NCBI GenBank assembly: GCA_022839445.1 | Contig: JALHFC010000010.1 | Span: forward strand, 5,942 to 39,019 | Direction: 5' to 3' | From: Pelotomaculum sp. | Lineage (GTDB): Bacteria; Bacillota; Desulfotomaculia; Desulfotomaculales; Pelotomaculaceae | Length of the DNA: 33,078 bases | Part shown: positions 23,594-31,998 of the stretch, piece by piece | Numbering within the stretch: the stretch's first letter is position 1 | How the letters are laid out: every line of letters starts with the position of its first letter | Made by a program: the position numbers and the translations under genes | The notes under the pieces: model-generated | What the model was told of the DNA's origin: nothing | The model's input: the letters and a program-made list of their open reading frames with translations, nothing else | Database searches by the model: none

Positions 23594-24457
23594 TTAACCA
23601 ACCAAACTTAATACTTTCTGGGTATCGGTAAAGTGCGTTTTAAACCCTAGCTCATCCGGACTTATACCCATCGCCAAACCCAAGAGTTCGGTAAAATAAA
23701 ATACCGGTATATCGTAGTTAGTTCCCAGTTGTTTATTCACACTCTTCTGGTGCCAGTCAAGGTTTAAATGGCAGAACGGGCAAGCCACAATTATGCAGTC
23801 CGCGCCTTTCTCTACCGCAGCTTTAAGGATCCTGTTTATCATTTTTACCGCGATTCCCAAATTAGAAACACCCAGGGACGCCCCGCAGCACTCGGTCTTA
23901 TGAGCCCAGTCCAGCGCCTCGGCCCCGGCTAGCTTCATCATATTATCCATAAACATGGGGTTCTCTGGATCATCAAAGCCGGTTATTTTGGGCGGCCTAA
24001 CCAGCAGGCAACCGTAATATGAGGCAATTTTTAGGCTACTGAGCGGCTTAACAACCTGGGCTTTGATTTGCTCCGGATCAATTGATCCTATTGCATCAAC
24101 AATAGATTTAACCTCAAGGGTCCCCTTGTACTCTTTCCCCGTAATCTTGTTTACTTTATCTCTTGTTTCTTGACTCTCTTTCATTTTTTTATTGGCGTTC
24201 GCCAACTGCTGGTAACAAGCCGCGCACCCCGTCGTAACTTCTCCTATGCCCATACCCTCGGCTATGGCCAAGTTGCGCGCCGGCAGGGCTATGTTTAGCA
24301 GGTGGCTTTTACCGTGTGAAGCCGTAGCCCCGCAGCAACTCCAGTCCGGTATCGTGACCAGATCCATGCCGAGCCTTTTTGCTACCGCTTGGGTCGAAGA
24401 TTCGTACTCCTTGCCGGTAGCATGATAGCTACATCCTGGAAAGTAAGCGTATCTCAT
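23594..24457 (-). CDS. hdrB: Heterodisulfide reductase subunit B
   Basis: 287 residues with two CCG-type cysteine-rich domains. The first has YFPGCSYHATGKEYESS, WSCCGATASHG and GCAACYQQL; the second SYYGCLLVRPP, TECCGASLGV and CPFCHLNLDWHQ. These bind the two non-cubane [4Fe-4S] clusters that reduce disulfides. In methanogens the substrate is CoM-S-S-CoB; in Desulfovibrio a DsrC-like disulfide has been proposed. In this organism the substrate is unknown. ATG overlaps the hdrC stop (ATGA junction, 24454-24457), so the two are translationally coupled. A cytoplasmic protein. Confidence 0.95.
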   Translation of the reverse strand: MRYAYFPGCSYHATGKEYESSTQAVAKRLGMDLVTIPDWSCCGATASHGKSHLLNIALPARNLAIAEGMGIGEVTTGCAACYQQLANANKKMKESQETRDKVNKITGKEYKGTLEVKSIVDAIGSIDPEQIKAQVVKPLSSLKIASYYGCLLVRPPKITGFDDPENPMFMDNMMKLAGAEALDWAHKTECCGASLGVSNLGIAVKMINRILKAAVEKGADCIIVACPFCHLNLDWHQKSVNKQLGTNYDIPVFYFTELLGLAMGISPDELGFKTHFTDTQKVLSLVG

Positions 24458-25035
24458 TTCACACCACCTTCCATTTTGCGTGCTTCGGCAAATATACGGG
24501 CAACTTCTGCCGCACCCTGTACTTTAGTCGGCGTAAGCCGGAGTTTGCCTTTCTGGAACATGGGCAGTCCCATGTCCGCACCGTTAAACAGCTTTCCACT
24601 TTTTAAATTGTTTTGAAGGACCAACCCGACTTCGAAGGTCCGCCCATACTTTTCAACCGTGCCAAGCAGCGCGTCGTACATAACCTCCACGTATTTGGCT
24701 TTCCCAGCAGGCGCTGTGCCGCTTTTCCAGGCCATGATCCGGAGGGCTTCCATAACATTGGCTACTTCCACATTGCACGGGCAACGGGTTGAACAGGTAG
24801 AGCAGGAAGAGCAGATCCAGATCGTATTGCTCTTAAGCAATTCATCTTTCATCCCGAGCTGGACCATGCGAATAACCTGGTTCGGCTTATAGTCCATGGC
24901 AAACGCTACCGGGCAACCGGCGGTGCACTTGCCGCACTGGTAACATTTCTGCACGGGTTGTCCGCTCTCAATGCCGATTTTTTTAGTAAAATCCGCATTT
25001 TCATTAATTGACTGATTCAGATTAATAAGCTCCAT
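24454..25035 (-). CDS. hdrC: Heterodisulfide reductase subunit C
   Basis: 193 residues with two ferredoxin-type clusters: CYQCGKCTAGCPV (Cys31, 34, 37, 41) and CSSCSTCSTRCPC (Cys75, 78, 81, 85). The rest (NQVIRMVQLGMKDELLKSNTIW) is the usual HdrC helical frame, with a somewhat long C-terminal tail. It links HdrA to HdrB. It is the first gene of the hdrCBA-flxDCBA operon. ATG 25033-25035 follows GAGGGGTCTAA. A 5' region of up to about 320 bases with promoter-like elements precedes it. Confidence 0.93.
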   Translation of the reverse strand: MELINLNQSINENADFTKKIGIESGQPVQKCYQCGKCTAGCPVAFAMDYKPNQVIRMVQLGMKDELLKSNTIWICSSCSTCSTRCPCNVEVANVMEALRIMAWKSGTAPAGKAKYVEVMYDALLGTVEKYGRTFEVGLVLQNNLKSGKLFNGADMGLPMFQKGKLRLTPTKVQGAAEVARIFAEARKMEGGVK

Positions 25036-25239
25036 TTAGACCCCTCTTTACAGAAAAATCTTTACCCATTGGGCTGTACTTCCCCTACCAGCCTTTAGGC
25101 ACACACAACACGACAAAAAGCGTCTTTTTTTACGTTATGACCTCACCTGCCCATTCAATCTATTATTATATACTAAGGCCATCCAACGACTATGACAGCC
25201 ATAAATAAATACAAAACACTAACTTGCATGTACGATGTT

Positions 25240-25269
25240 ATTATAGAGCTTTTAAGCTACCCTTGTCCA
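25240..25269 (-). promoter_or_regulatory. Candidate sigma-A promoter P2 of hdrC
   Basis: TGGACA (25264-25269), 18 bases, TATAAT (25240-25245) on the minus strand. Five of six -35 and all -10 bases match consensus. A transcript from here would have a leader of about 200 bases before hdrC. Confidence 0.55.
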
Positions 25270-25358
25270 GCCATAGTGTTATCAGCTATACAAGTGTGGA
25301 TATTTTTATATTACATGGGACATTATGGCATACATGAGGCAAATTTAACATTGTCTCA

Positions 25359-25387
25359 ATTATACTGCCCATTTCTATAAAAGTAAA
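25359..25387 (-). promoter_or_regulatory. Candidate sigma-A promoter P1 of hdrC
   Basis: TTTACT (25382-25387), 17 bases, TATAAT (25359-25364) on the minus strand. It lies about 45 bases downstream of the spoVM terminator, in the normal place for the first promoter of the next unit. A start here gives a leader of about 315 bases. Confidence 0.6.
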
Positions 25388-25432
25388 TTGTTTTTGCCAT
25401 ACAATATTTCAGCATTTTGACTGAATATTAAC

Positions 25433-25455
25433 AAAAAGCAGGCCTTTGGGCCTGC
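25433..25455 (-). terminator. Terminator after spoVM
   Basis: Minus strand GCAGGCC CAAA GGCCTGC, a perfect 7-base-pair stem (25438-25444 with 25449-25455), followed by TTTTTG. It ends the dinG-spoVM transcript 9 bases after the spoVM stop and is one of the strongest terminators here. Confidence 0.9.
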
Positions 25456-25463
25456 CCGAAATA

Positions 25464-25529
25464 TTACTTCCATATTTTCAACAACCATGTCCTGATGAAA
25501 GATGGTAGCCTAATAAAATATATGCGCAA
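25464..25529 (-). CDS. spoVM: SpoVM-like stage V sporulation peptide (21 residues)
   Basis: A very short frame: TTG 25527-25529 to TAA 25464-25466. It begins MRIYFIRLPSFIRTW and ends LKIWK. SpoVM of Bacillus begins MKFYTIKLPKFLGG. The pattern M-[KR]-hydrophobic-Y-x-I-[KR]-L-P-x-F-[LI] is shared at nearly every position, including the essential Pro9, and the rest is amphipathic with basic residues. SpoVM is a membrane-curvature-sensing peptide that sits on the forespore and anchors SpoIVA for coat assembly. Here it is slightly shorter than the 26-residue Bacillus peptide. AAGGAGTG lies about 11 bases upstream, a little far. It sits between dinG and a strong terminator, so it has its own end of transcription. 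Confidence 0.72.
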   Translation of the reverse strand: MRIYFIRLPSFIRTWLLKIWK

Positions 25530-25573
25530 ATCAAATCACACTCCTTTATCATGTTAACTGTTAATATATTATT

Positions 25574-28444
25574 TTAAATGCCGTTTAAATGTGCTAGTTT
25601 ATTTAATTTAACTTCCTTCCATGTATTAACAAATAACATGCTTTCTGTGTTTTTTTCCATCCATTCCGTTATTTTCCTTGAAACTAAATCTGTCCCACCC
25701 CTGAAGTGAGTGTTTACAGGCAACGAAATTAAAAAGTGCCTTCCATAACTTTTGTCAAGAATCCGGCTATCTAAAACGATAACGCAACCACGGTCGCTAC
25801 TGCTGCGGATAAGCCTGCCGAAACCCTGTTTGAAACGAATCACAGCTTGCGGTATACTTAATGCCTTAAAACCATCCCGATTTTTGCCGGCTAAATCTTT
25901 CAGCCTGGCTTCAATGACGGGGACAGAGGGGGACATAAATGGCAGCTTGACCATAATTACACAGGTCAGCGCCTCACCCGGCACATCCACCCCTTCCCAG
26001 AAACTGGACGCGCCAAAAAGAGCTGTTTTGCCGCCGGCTTTAAATTCCTCCAGGATCTTTGACCTGCTCCCGTCTATACCATGCCCAAGAAGGCATATAT
26101 CCTGCGCTTCCAGCTTTGGTTTCAGGCGCCTGTAGGTTTCCCTCAGAGTCCTGTGCGATGTGAACAAGACCAGCGTCCTCCCGCCTGTTGCTTCAATCAG
26201 TTTAAAAAGTGCGTTTTCCAGCCTTTCTATATAAATGTCTTCCGGCACCGTACCCTGGACAGGAAGGTCCCGGTTAACGCAAAGTAGGGCTTGGCTGTTG
26301 TAGGCAAAAGGGGAGTCAAATTGAGATTGCATCAGCATCTCAATTTGTAAATAATTTAAACCGTTACGCTCAATAAAATGTTCAAAACTCCCGTTAACTG
26401 TTAGGGTAGCCGATGTGAAAATAATAATATTCTTATTAACGAGAAATTTTTCATGCAGTAGCGCCCCAACATCGATGGGAGAGGCTGTCAGGGTGCAGTT
26501 TCTGACTTGCCCCCGTGTGTATAGTTCCAGTTCCGCCCAATATACGTAGTTATCATCCTCTTTCTCTAAAATAAAACGAAAATCGCCGGCAAGGACGGCG
26601 CCGGATTGGCCGATTTGGGCAATATCCCGTGACGGGCCTGCCCAGGCCTCCTCAGAAATAGCCCATAGCTCCATGAGACCGGCGCAGTATTTGATCTCAT
26701 CCGTTAACTTGCGCATTAGCTCAAGGCACTTTTCGCCGCTAATTAACAATTCACCGTAAAGATCGTCGCTACATGGCAATCTGAAAGACAACCGGCTATA
26801 TTCGACGTCACCGCCCGATAGTTTATTTGCCACAATATCATGCATCAGTTTAAAAAACAAGCGTGCTGCTTCCGTCACCTCAAGTTTTGTCGCCTGGGCA
26901 TCCCTGATTGCCTGAAACCACTTGGGGCCGTCGCGTGGCGGGGCTTTTTCCATAAGCTTATTTAGCGCCTTGCCGGCCGCACTCAACCAGCGGTTAACAG
27001 ACCTTTGAGAAAACTGCTTCCCCAGGTGGGCTGTCGCCGACTCTTCCAAATGATGCGCCTCGTCGATGATTAAGGGACCATAGGCTGGAAGTACCCGGTT
27101 TTCCATCCTGATGTCGGAAAAAAGCATGGAGTGGTTGGTAATGATCAGGTCAGCTTCCTCCGCTGTTTTCCTAGCCCTATTAACAAAACAATCCTTCTGG
27201 TAGTAGCAGCGGGATCCAAGGCAACCATCCGCCTCCCCGCAAATAGCAAACCAGTAATCTTCTTCACTGGAAAACACATTTATCTCACTTCTGTCCCCGG
27301 TTCCGGTAACAGACAGCCATGTCAGCACCTTTGCATAAAATGCAGCTTCCTCCGGCCAGTGGTGGTCGTCAAGGACTGCCAACCACCTGCGTAAACAAAT
27401 GTAATTCTGCCTGCCCTTAGCCATGGCGGCGCGAAACGGCTTGTTAATTATTTTAGCCAGTAGCGGGATATCTTTGTGCCAAAGTTGTTCCTGAAGGTTT
27501 ATCGTATGAGTAGCCACCAGCACCCTCTCGTTATTCAAACGGCTCCATAACACCGCGGGGATAAGATAGGCCATTGATTTGCCTACCCCGGTTCCCGCTT
27601 CCATCAAAAGATATTTTTTTTCATTAATAGCGCGGGTGACCTCGACTACCATGGCTTCCTGCTGGGGGCGGTATTCATAGGCGGGCAGAAACTTAGAAAG
27701 ATTTCCTCCTTTTTTTAAAAGTAAAACGGCATCTTTTTCATTTAACGGGAGCCTTCTTTTTTCGGTACCGTGTTCACTACCTTGATCTTCTTGATCGTTT
27801 TTGCGACGCCAATATTTTAATGTGGATATTTTTCGGTCCGGAAACGCTTTTATTAGTTCTTTTAGCATTATACTCAAATAACCATGCCATTCAGAACGCG
27901 CTTCACGCAGAAGTTTATTTAAATATGTCAATACTTCAACATTCATTTCTCGGAACTTTTTAAGCAACACCAACAGCAGCTGGGCGGTTGCTGTTGCGTC
28001 ATCAAGCGCCCGGTGCGCCGCCGCATTATTTATATTAAATGCGGCGCATAGCGCCCCAAGACGGTAAGTGGGCGCCCCCGGCGCCACCAGGCGGGCCAGT
28101 TCCAGTGTATCATAAACCCGGTTAGGAAAAGGCATACCCCGCACAGCCGCCAGAAAGCTTAAATCAAACTGGACGTTATGCCCCGCTACATCGCTGTCAC
28201 CGATAAAATCTATAATTTCCTGCATCACGCAAGAAATCTCCGGGGCGCGGGCAAGGTCTTCGTCATCCAGGCCGGTCAGTCTTTTTATCCTAAGCGGCAG
28301 CGGTTGCCCGGGATGGACCAGGGTGTGATACTTTTCAGTTATCTCCCCTTGTTCAAGCCTTATCAGCCCCACTTCGATGATTTTATCAGAAGCGGGGTCC
28401 AAACCGGTGGTTTCAATGTCAATGATAACAAAGTTTCCATCCAT
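25574..28444 (-). CDS. dinG: DinG-type ATP-dependent helicase/exonuclease
   Basis: 956 residues. Residues 1-170 form a DnaQ/epsilon-type 3'-5' exonuclease domain (FVIIDIETTGLDP, GHNVQFDLSFL, HRALDDATATAQ). The rest is an XPD/DinG superfamily-2 helicase: Walker A EAGTGVGKSMAYLIP, HTINLQEQLW, DEAH box LIIDEAHHLEES, LIITNHSMLFSD, then ILFTSATL-type and FGASSFWEGVDVPG and QGFGRLIRSSSDRGC. Four cysteines between the Walker motifs (YICLRRW, then GCLGSRCYYQKDC) are placed like the Fe-S cluster ligands of XPD-type helicases; the Bacillus form is said to lack the cluster. It would unwind or degrade DNA with 5' overhangs in repair. ATG 28442-28444 follows GAGGTTATTTT. Confidence 0.94.
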   Translation of the reverse strand: MDGNFVIIDIETTGLDPASDKIIEVGLIRLEQGEITEKYHTLVHPGQPLPLRIKRLTGLDDEDLARAPEISCVMQEIIDFIGDSDVAGHNVQFDLSFLAAVRGMPFPNRVYDTLELARLVAPGAPTYRLGALCAAFNINNAAAHRALDDATATAQLLLVLLKKFREMNVEVLTYLNKLLREARSEWHGYLSIMLKELIKAFPDRKISTLKYWRRKNDQEDQGSEHGTEKRRLPLNEKDAVLLLKKGGNLSKFLPAYEYRPQQEAMVVEVTRAINEKKYLLMEAGTGVGKSMAYLIPAVLWSRLNNERVLVATHTINLQEQLWHKDIPLLAKIINKPFRAAMAKGRQNYICLRRWLAVLDDHHWPEEAAFYAKVLTWLSVTGTGDRSEINVFSSEEDYWFAICGEADGCLGSRCYYQKDCFVNRARKTAEEADLIITNHSMLFSDIRMENRVLPAYGPLIIDEAHHLEESATAHLGKQFSQRSVNRWLSAAGKALNKLMEKAPPRDGPKWFQAIRDAQATKLEVTEAARLFFKLMHDIVANKLSGGDVEYSRLSFRLPCSDDLYGELLISGEKCLELMRKLTDEIKYCAGLMELWAISEEAWAGPSRDIAQIGQSGAVLAGDFRFILEKEDDNYVYWAELELYTRGQVRNCTLTASPIDVGALLHEKFLVNKNIIIFTSATLTVNGSFEHFIERNGLNYLQIEMLMQSQFDSPFAYNSQALLCVNRDLPVQGTVPEDIYIERLENALFKLIEATGGRTLVLFTSHRTLRETYRRLKPKLEAQDICLLGHGIDGSRSKILEEFKAGGKTALFGASSFWEGVDVPGEALTCVIMVKLPFMSPSVPVIEARLKDLAGKNRDGFKALSIPQAVIRFKQGFGRLIRSSSDRGCVIVLDSRILDKSYGRHFLISLPVNTHFRGGTDLVSRKITEWMEKNTESMLFVNTWKEVKLNKLAHLNGI

Positions 28445-28490
28445 AAAATAACCTCATTAAATATTTTTACCGGCAACGCTCTACTTAATT

Positions 28491-28796
28491 TCATACCTCA
28501 TTGCTACTACCACTTTTTTTATTTTGCTCGGACTTTAACTGGTCGATCTCCTCTGTAAGCTTGCGATTTAAAGTTTCCACTTCCCGGTATTTTATCGCCT
28601 GCCGGATCATCTTGGTAAGGCTTAAGAAAAAAGCCGCTAGGGCGCCAACAACAAAGGAGCAAATAATAACCATTACCACCGATACTTGGGGGAGTGACCA
28701 AAACAAAAATTTTAAATTCACCGGGGAGGTATTCTCTACTGCAAAAATAGCTACAAACACAGCTATTACAAACACAAAAAATAAATATACATGCAC
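28491..28796 (-). CDS. LapA-domain (DUF1049) small membrane protein
   Basis: 101 residues with two transmembrane helices (about 3-22 and 38-60) separated by VENTSPVNLKFLFWSLPQVS. A cytoplasmic helical tail follows (REVETLNRKLTEEIDQLKSE), probably a coiled coil. The ENTSPVNLKFLFW segment is the DUF1049/LapA signature. In proteobacteria LapA (YciS) works with LapB in LPS assembly; in this Gram-positive-type genome the role is unknown. The GTG start (28794-28796) has AAGGAGTGA upstream. A mini-frame directly precedes it. dinG follows 46 bases later, so the two may share a transcript. Confidence 0.85.
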   Translation of the reverse strand: MHVYLFFVFVIAVFVAIFAVENTSPVNLKFLFWSLPQVSVVMVIICSFVVGALAAFFLSLTKMIRQAIKYREVETLNRKLTEEIDQLKSEQNKKSGSSNEV

Positions 28797-28903
28797 CGGT
28801 AATCACTCCTTTTTTCTTAGGTTTCTAGAAAACACCGTTAAATCCTCCATTGAAAAACCTGTATCAGACAAAATAATAACACGGGCTTGCGCCAAACATA
28901 GTA

Positions 28904-28929
28904 AGGCCCCGGTTTTATAGCCGGGGCCT
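28904..28929 (-). terminator. Terminator after the UPF0173 gene
   Basis: A 9-base-pair stem (28904-28912 with 28921-28929, GGCCCCGG core) with an 8-base loop. On the minus strand it is followed by ACTATGTTTGG, a weak tail. It lies 80 bases past the UPF0173 stop and separates meaB/UPF0173 from lapA/dinG. Confidence 0.6.
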
Positions 28930-29009
28930 ACACGATCAATATGATTTTTACCTTGTTGAAGCGGCTGCTAGGCTTGTCCTTTCACTGAACAGCTACCTCT
29001 TAAACCTTT

Positions 29010-29690
29010 TTAAAACTCCAGGCTTTCCCCGGGGGCCAGCACAGCTACCATGCTGTCCGTAGCATCTTCAACTTCAGATTTGAACTTCAGGGGGTCCTGC
29101 TCAATCAGGGGCCATGTGTTGTAGTGCATTGGAATAACTAATTTTGGCTTAAGCATCTTCACCGCTTCAACTGCGTCCTCCGGCCCCATAGTAAAGTTAT
29201 CGCCAATAGGAAGAAGAGCCAGATCTATCGTATGGCGCCGGCCGATTAGCTCCATATCCCCAAACAATCCTGTGTCGCCGGCATGGTAAATATTTTTACC
29301 GTCAAGGCTGATCATAAAACCGCACGGGTTCCCCAGGTATTCCATTGGGCCGTCACCAAAACCCGACCCATGCCAGGCGGGAAGTAGTTTGATCTTTACG
29401 GCGCCGAAAGTGTGACTGCCGCCAATGTGCATAGCGTGTGCCTTGGCGCCGTTGCGCTCGCAATAACTGGCCAATTCAAACACGGAAACAATTGTGGCGT
29501 CTGATTGTTTAGCGATAGGTACTGCGTCGGCTATGTGGTCGAAGTGACCATGGCTAACCAGGACCAGGTCTCCCTTCACGTCCTTGGGATCGGTTTTAGC
29601 CACCGGATTTCCTGTTAAAAACGGGTCGATGATTATTTTGGCGCTGCCTTCAATGATAAACCCGGATTGACCTAAAAATGTTGCCTTCAA
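29010..29690 (-). CDS. UPF0173 metal-dependent hydrolase (beta-lactamase fold)
   Basis: About 226 residues from a TTG start (29688-29690). The first residues are KATFLGQSGFIIEG, the usual UPF0173 opening. SHGHFDHIAD gives the metal-binding HxHxDH motif, and AWHGSGFGD, YHAGDTGLFGDM and MHYNTW supply further metal ligands. The fold is a metallo-beta-lactamase; substrate unknown. The open frame reaches 29780, but residues before KATF do not match the family, and AAAGGAGC sits 10 bases before the TTG. It is preceded by meaB on the same strand (about 120-base gap), without a clear terminator between them. Confidence 0.92.
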   Translation of the reverse strand: MKATFLGQSGFIIEGSAKIIIDPFLTGNPVAKTDPKDVKGDLVLVSHGHFDHIADAVPIAKQSDATIVSVFELASYCERNGAKAHAMHIGGSHTFGAVKIKLLPAWHGSGFGDGPMEYLGNPCGFMISLDGKNIYHAGDTGLFGDMELIGRRHTIDLALLPIGDNFTMGPEDAVEAVKMLKPKLVIPMHYNTWPLIEQDPLKFKSEVEDATDSMVAVLAPGESLEF

Positions 29691-29809
29691 TTTAGCCCAA
29701 GCTCCTTTCAATGGTTTTATAAGAATTATATCCAAAAAATTATTGTGTTTCAAAAACAAATTGCGCCTGTAAAGACGCAATATAAAATACTAATCATATT
29801 TTAAGTGTG

Positions 29810-30775
29810 CTAATCTCTTTTTATGCCAGAATCGTTTAATATCCAACTAAGTATTGATTCTGAAGCGGTATAAGGATCAACTTCCCGAATGGCAACCTTT
29901 TCGAGCAAATCGTTCACCCGGCCGGGTAGTTTTATTCTCTGTTGCACCATACGTTGCCACTGGTGGTTCACGATATCCAGCGTTTCATTTTTGGCCCGTT
30001 CTTGTCTTCTCTCTTTGAAGATGCCCTTTTCTGATAAGTAATCGCGGTGTTTAAGCACGGTACCCAACAGATCATCGATACCTTGACTTTTATTTATGGT
30101 CGATGTCTTTACTACCGGGGGGCGCCACTTAATATGATCATCCTGGAAGTTCAACATCATTTCAACTTCGGCCACTACCATATCGGAGCCGGGCATGTCG
30201 CATTTGTTGACGGCGAAAATGTCTGCAATCTCCATAATACCGGCCTTCATCGTTTGAATGCTGTCCCCCGCCCCGGGTGTCAGGACCACAATGGTTGTGT
30301 CGGCGGTATGCATGATATCAAGCTCCGCTTGCCCTACCCCCACTGTTTCAATGATAACCCAATCCATCCCGTAGGCATCCATTACCTTGGCTACTTCCTT
30401 CGTGTTCTTGGCCAATCCTCCCAAACTGCCTCTTGTGCCCATACTGCGGATAAAAACCCCGCTATCCAGGGCATGATCGTTCATGCGAATACGGTCTCCT
30501 AAAATAGCCCCGCCTGTAAACGGGCTGGTCGGGTCAACAGCAACGATTCCCACAGTTTCATTTCTTTTTCTGATAACTTCAACCAGGCGGTCGACCAAAG
30601 AGCTTTTTCCGGCTCCCGGAGAACCGGTAACTCCCAGTATGTAGCTCCGCCCCGTGCGCTGGTATAAATTTCGTAACAGTTCATCTTTTTCAGGCGCATC
30701 ATTTTCTACCAGCGAAATTGTCCTTGCCAGCGCCCTTTGATCCCCCGACAAAAATCTTTCCAGCAAATCCCCCAC
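29810..30775 (-). CDS. meaB: MeaB/ArgK-type GTPase, methylmalonyl-CoA mutase chaperone
   Basis: A 321-residue G3E GTPase that loads and protects adenosylcobalamin-dependent methylmalonyl-CoA mutase and its relatives. P-loop ILGVTGSPGAGKSSL (residues 46-60); VDPTSPFTGGAILGDRIRM is the MeaB switch; FIRSMGTRGSLGGLA, ETVGVGQAELDI and AVNKCDMPG (guanine site) follow. The C-terminal helical dimerisation part is complete. GTG start (30773-30775) with GGGGGTG upstream. Its presence implies a B12 mutase in the genome, but none is visible in this window. cobO, two genes upstream, is in the same functional sphere. Confidence 0.95.
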   Translation of the reverse strand: MGDLLERFLSGDQRALARTISLVENDAPEKDELLRNLYQRTGRSYILGVTGSPGAGKSSLVDRLVEVIRKRNETVGIVAVDPTSPFTGGAILGDRIRMNDHALDSGVFIRSMGTRGSLGGLAKNTKEVAKVMDAYGMDWVIIETVGVGQAELDIMHTADTTIVVLTPGAGDSIQTMKAGIMEIADIFAVNKCDMPGSDMVVAEVEMMLNFQDDHIKWRPPVVKTSTINKSQGIDDLLGTVLKHRDYLSEKGIFKERRQERAKNETLDIVNHQWQRMVQQRIKLPGRVNDLLEKVAIREVDPYTASESILSWILNDSGIKRD

Positions 30776-31027
30776 AATTACACCCCCTGGTTAATTAATA
30801 TTTATCCTATCTTAAAAAGGTCAGAAAAATAAAAATCTTTTCCTAAAATGATTTCTTCATAAAAACTTATTTTCCTTTAAATTAAAGCAATTTTGGTTTA
30901 TTAATTATTATTAACTAACCTACGACATTATATTCCCATGTTTTAGTTTGAAACCCTTGGTGTTTTTTTGTTAATCCCTTTTTCTTGTGGCCTGTATTTT
31001 TTGTTTATTAACAATACCATTTGCAGG

Positions 31028-31957
31028 TCAAATTGACGCCTTTTGTTCCTCTAAATACTTCCCCGCAGCAACGGCGGCTATAGCTCCGTCTGCAACGGCA
31101 GTCACTACCTGCCGGAGGAATTTTTGCCGCACATCCCCGGCTGCATAGATACCCTTGCTAGAAGTCATCATGTTTTCGTCGGTAATAATAAAACCGTTTT
31201 GATCGAGATTAACAATGTCCTTTACTAGATCAGAGTTTGGCTTGTTGCCGACATAGATAAAGGCGCCTTCCACGCTCAACGGTTTTCTTTCGTTGCTGCG
31301 GACATTTTTGACGATGAGGGTGTTAACGGTATCCGTTCCCTGGATTTCTTCAACAACACTGCTCCAGACAAAATCAATTTTGGGATTCTCAAAAGCTTTT
31401 TTTTGAACAATCTTGGTAGCCCTCAGTTCGTCCCGCCTATGAATTATATAAACTTTATCTGCAAACCTAGTCAAAAAATTGGCTTCTTCAACTGCGGCGT
31501 CGCCCCCGCCAACCACTGCGACTGATTTGCCCCGGAAAAAAGCGCCGTCACAAGTAGCGCAGTATGAAACACCACGTCCTGTGAATTGGGCTTCACCTTT
31601 TACACCCAGTAACTGGTGACTCACACCGGTTGCAATAATAACAGCGCCGGCGTTTATATCACCGCTACTGGTTTTTACAATAATTCCTTTATCAGTAACA
31701 CCGATGCTATCCACACTTTTTGACAATATTTCCAACCCAAAACGCCGGGCTTGTTTATCCATTTCTATCATTAGCTCAGGGCCGCCGATGCCCTCGCCAA
31801 AACCCGGATAGTTTTCGATAAAGTGTGTGCTCATCACAAGACCACCAGGCACTCCACGCTCCAAAAGAACTGTTTCCACCTCCGCCCTGGAAGCGTAAAT
31901 CCCGGCGGAAAGCCCGGCAGGACCACCACCGATAATAACCAGTTCTTTCTTTTCCAC
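31028..31957 (-). CDS. trxB: Thioredoxin reductase (NADPH)
   Basis: 309 residues. FAD-binding IIGGGPAGLSAGIYASRA, redox CATC (Cys133 and Cys136), NADPH-binding VVGGGDAAVEEANFLTRFA and HRRDELRA, and the C-terminal YAAGDVRQKFLRQVVTAVADGAIAA. The HRRD..R motif supports NADPH, not NADH or ferredoxin. The segment GVPGGLVMSTHFIENYPGF has GGL where many TrxB have GGQ, a small departure. It reduces thioredoxin in the cytoplasm; no trxA lies nearby. GTG start (31955-31957) with GGGGGG upstream. Its promoter contains a perfect palindrome. Confidence 0.95.
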   Translation of the reverse strand: MEKKELVIIGGGPAGLSAGIYASRAEVETVLLERGVPGGLVMSTHFIENYPGFGEGIGGPELMIEMDKQARRFGLEILSKSVDSIGVTDKGIIVKTSSGDINAGAVIIATGVSHQLLGVKGEAQFTGRGVSYCATCDGAFFRGKSVAVVGGGDAAVEEANFLTRFADKVYIIHRRDELRATKIVQKKAFENPKIDFVWSSVVEEIQGTDTVNTLIVKNVRSNERKPLSVEGAFIYVGNKPNSDLVKDIVNLDQNGFIITDENMMTSSKGIYAAGDVRQKFLRQVVTAVADGAIAAVAAGKYLEEQKASI

Positions 31958-31998
31958 CGATTAACCCCCCTATTAAAAACTACATTTTATTTCTAATA

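Larger units (their letters stand above)
25036..25432 (-). other. Long leader and promoter region of the hdr-flx operon
   Basis: Between the terminator of the dinG-spoVM unit and hdrC there is no gene. Two promoter-like pairs (listed separately) and a third TATAAT at about 25165 occur. If the distal promoter is used, the 5' UTR is over 300 bases. Toward hdrC there are short inverted repeats: GGCTG...CAGCC enclosing about 12 bases (around 25072-25093), GCCTAAAGGC and CCCAATGGG. They could be a structured leader but match no riboswitch class I can recall. The frame 25192-25380 on the plus strand is not a gene. Confidence 0.4.

Noticed and set aside
25192..25380. Plus-strand frame of 62 residues in the hdrC leader
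   Set aside because: No SD, no recognisable sequence; it covers two good minus-strand promoters and is opposite to all neighbours.
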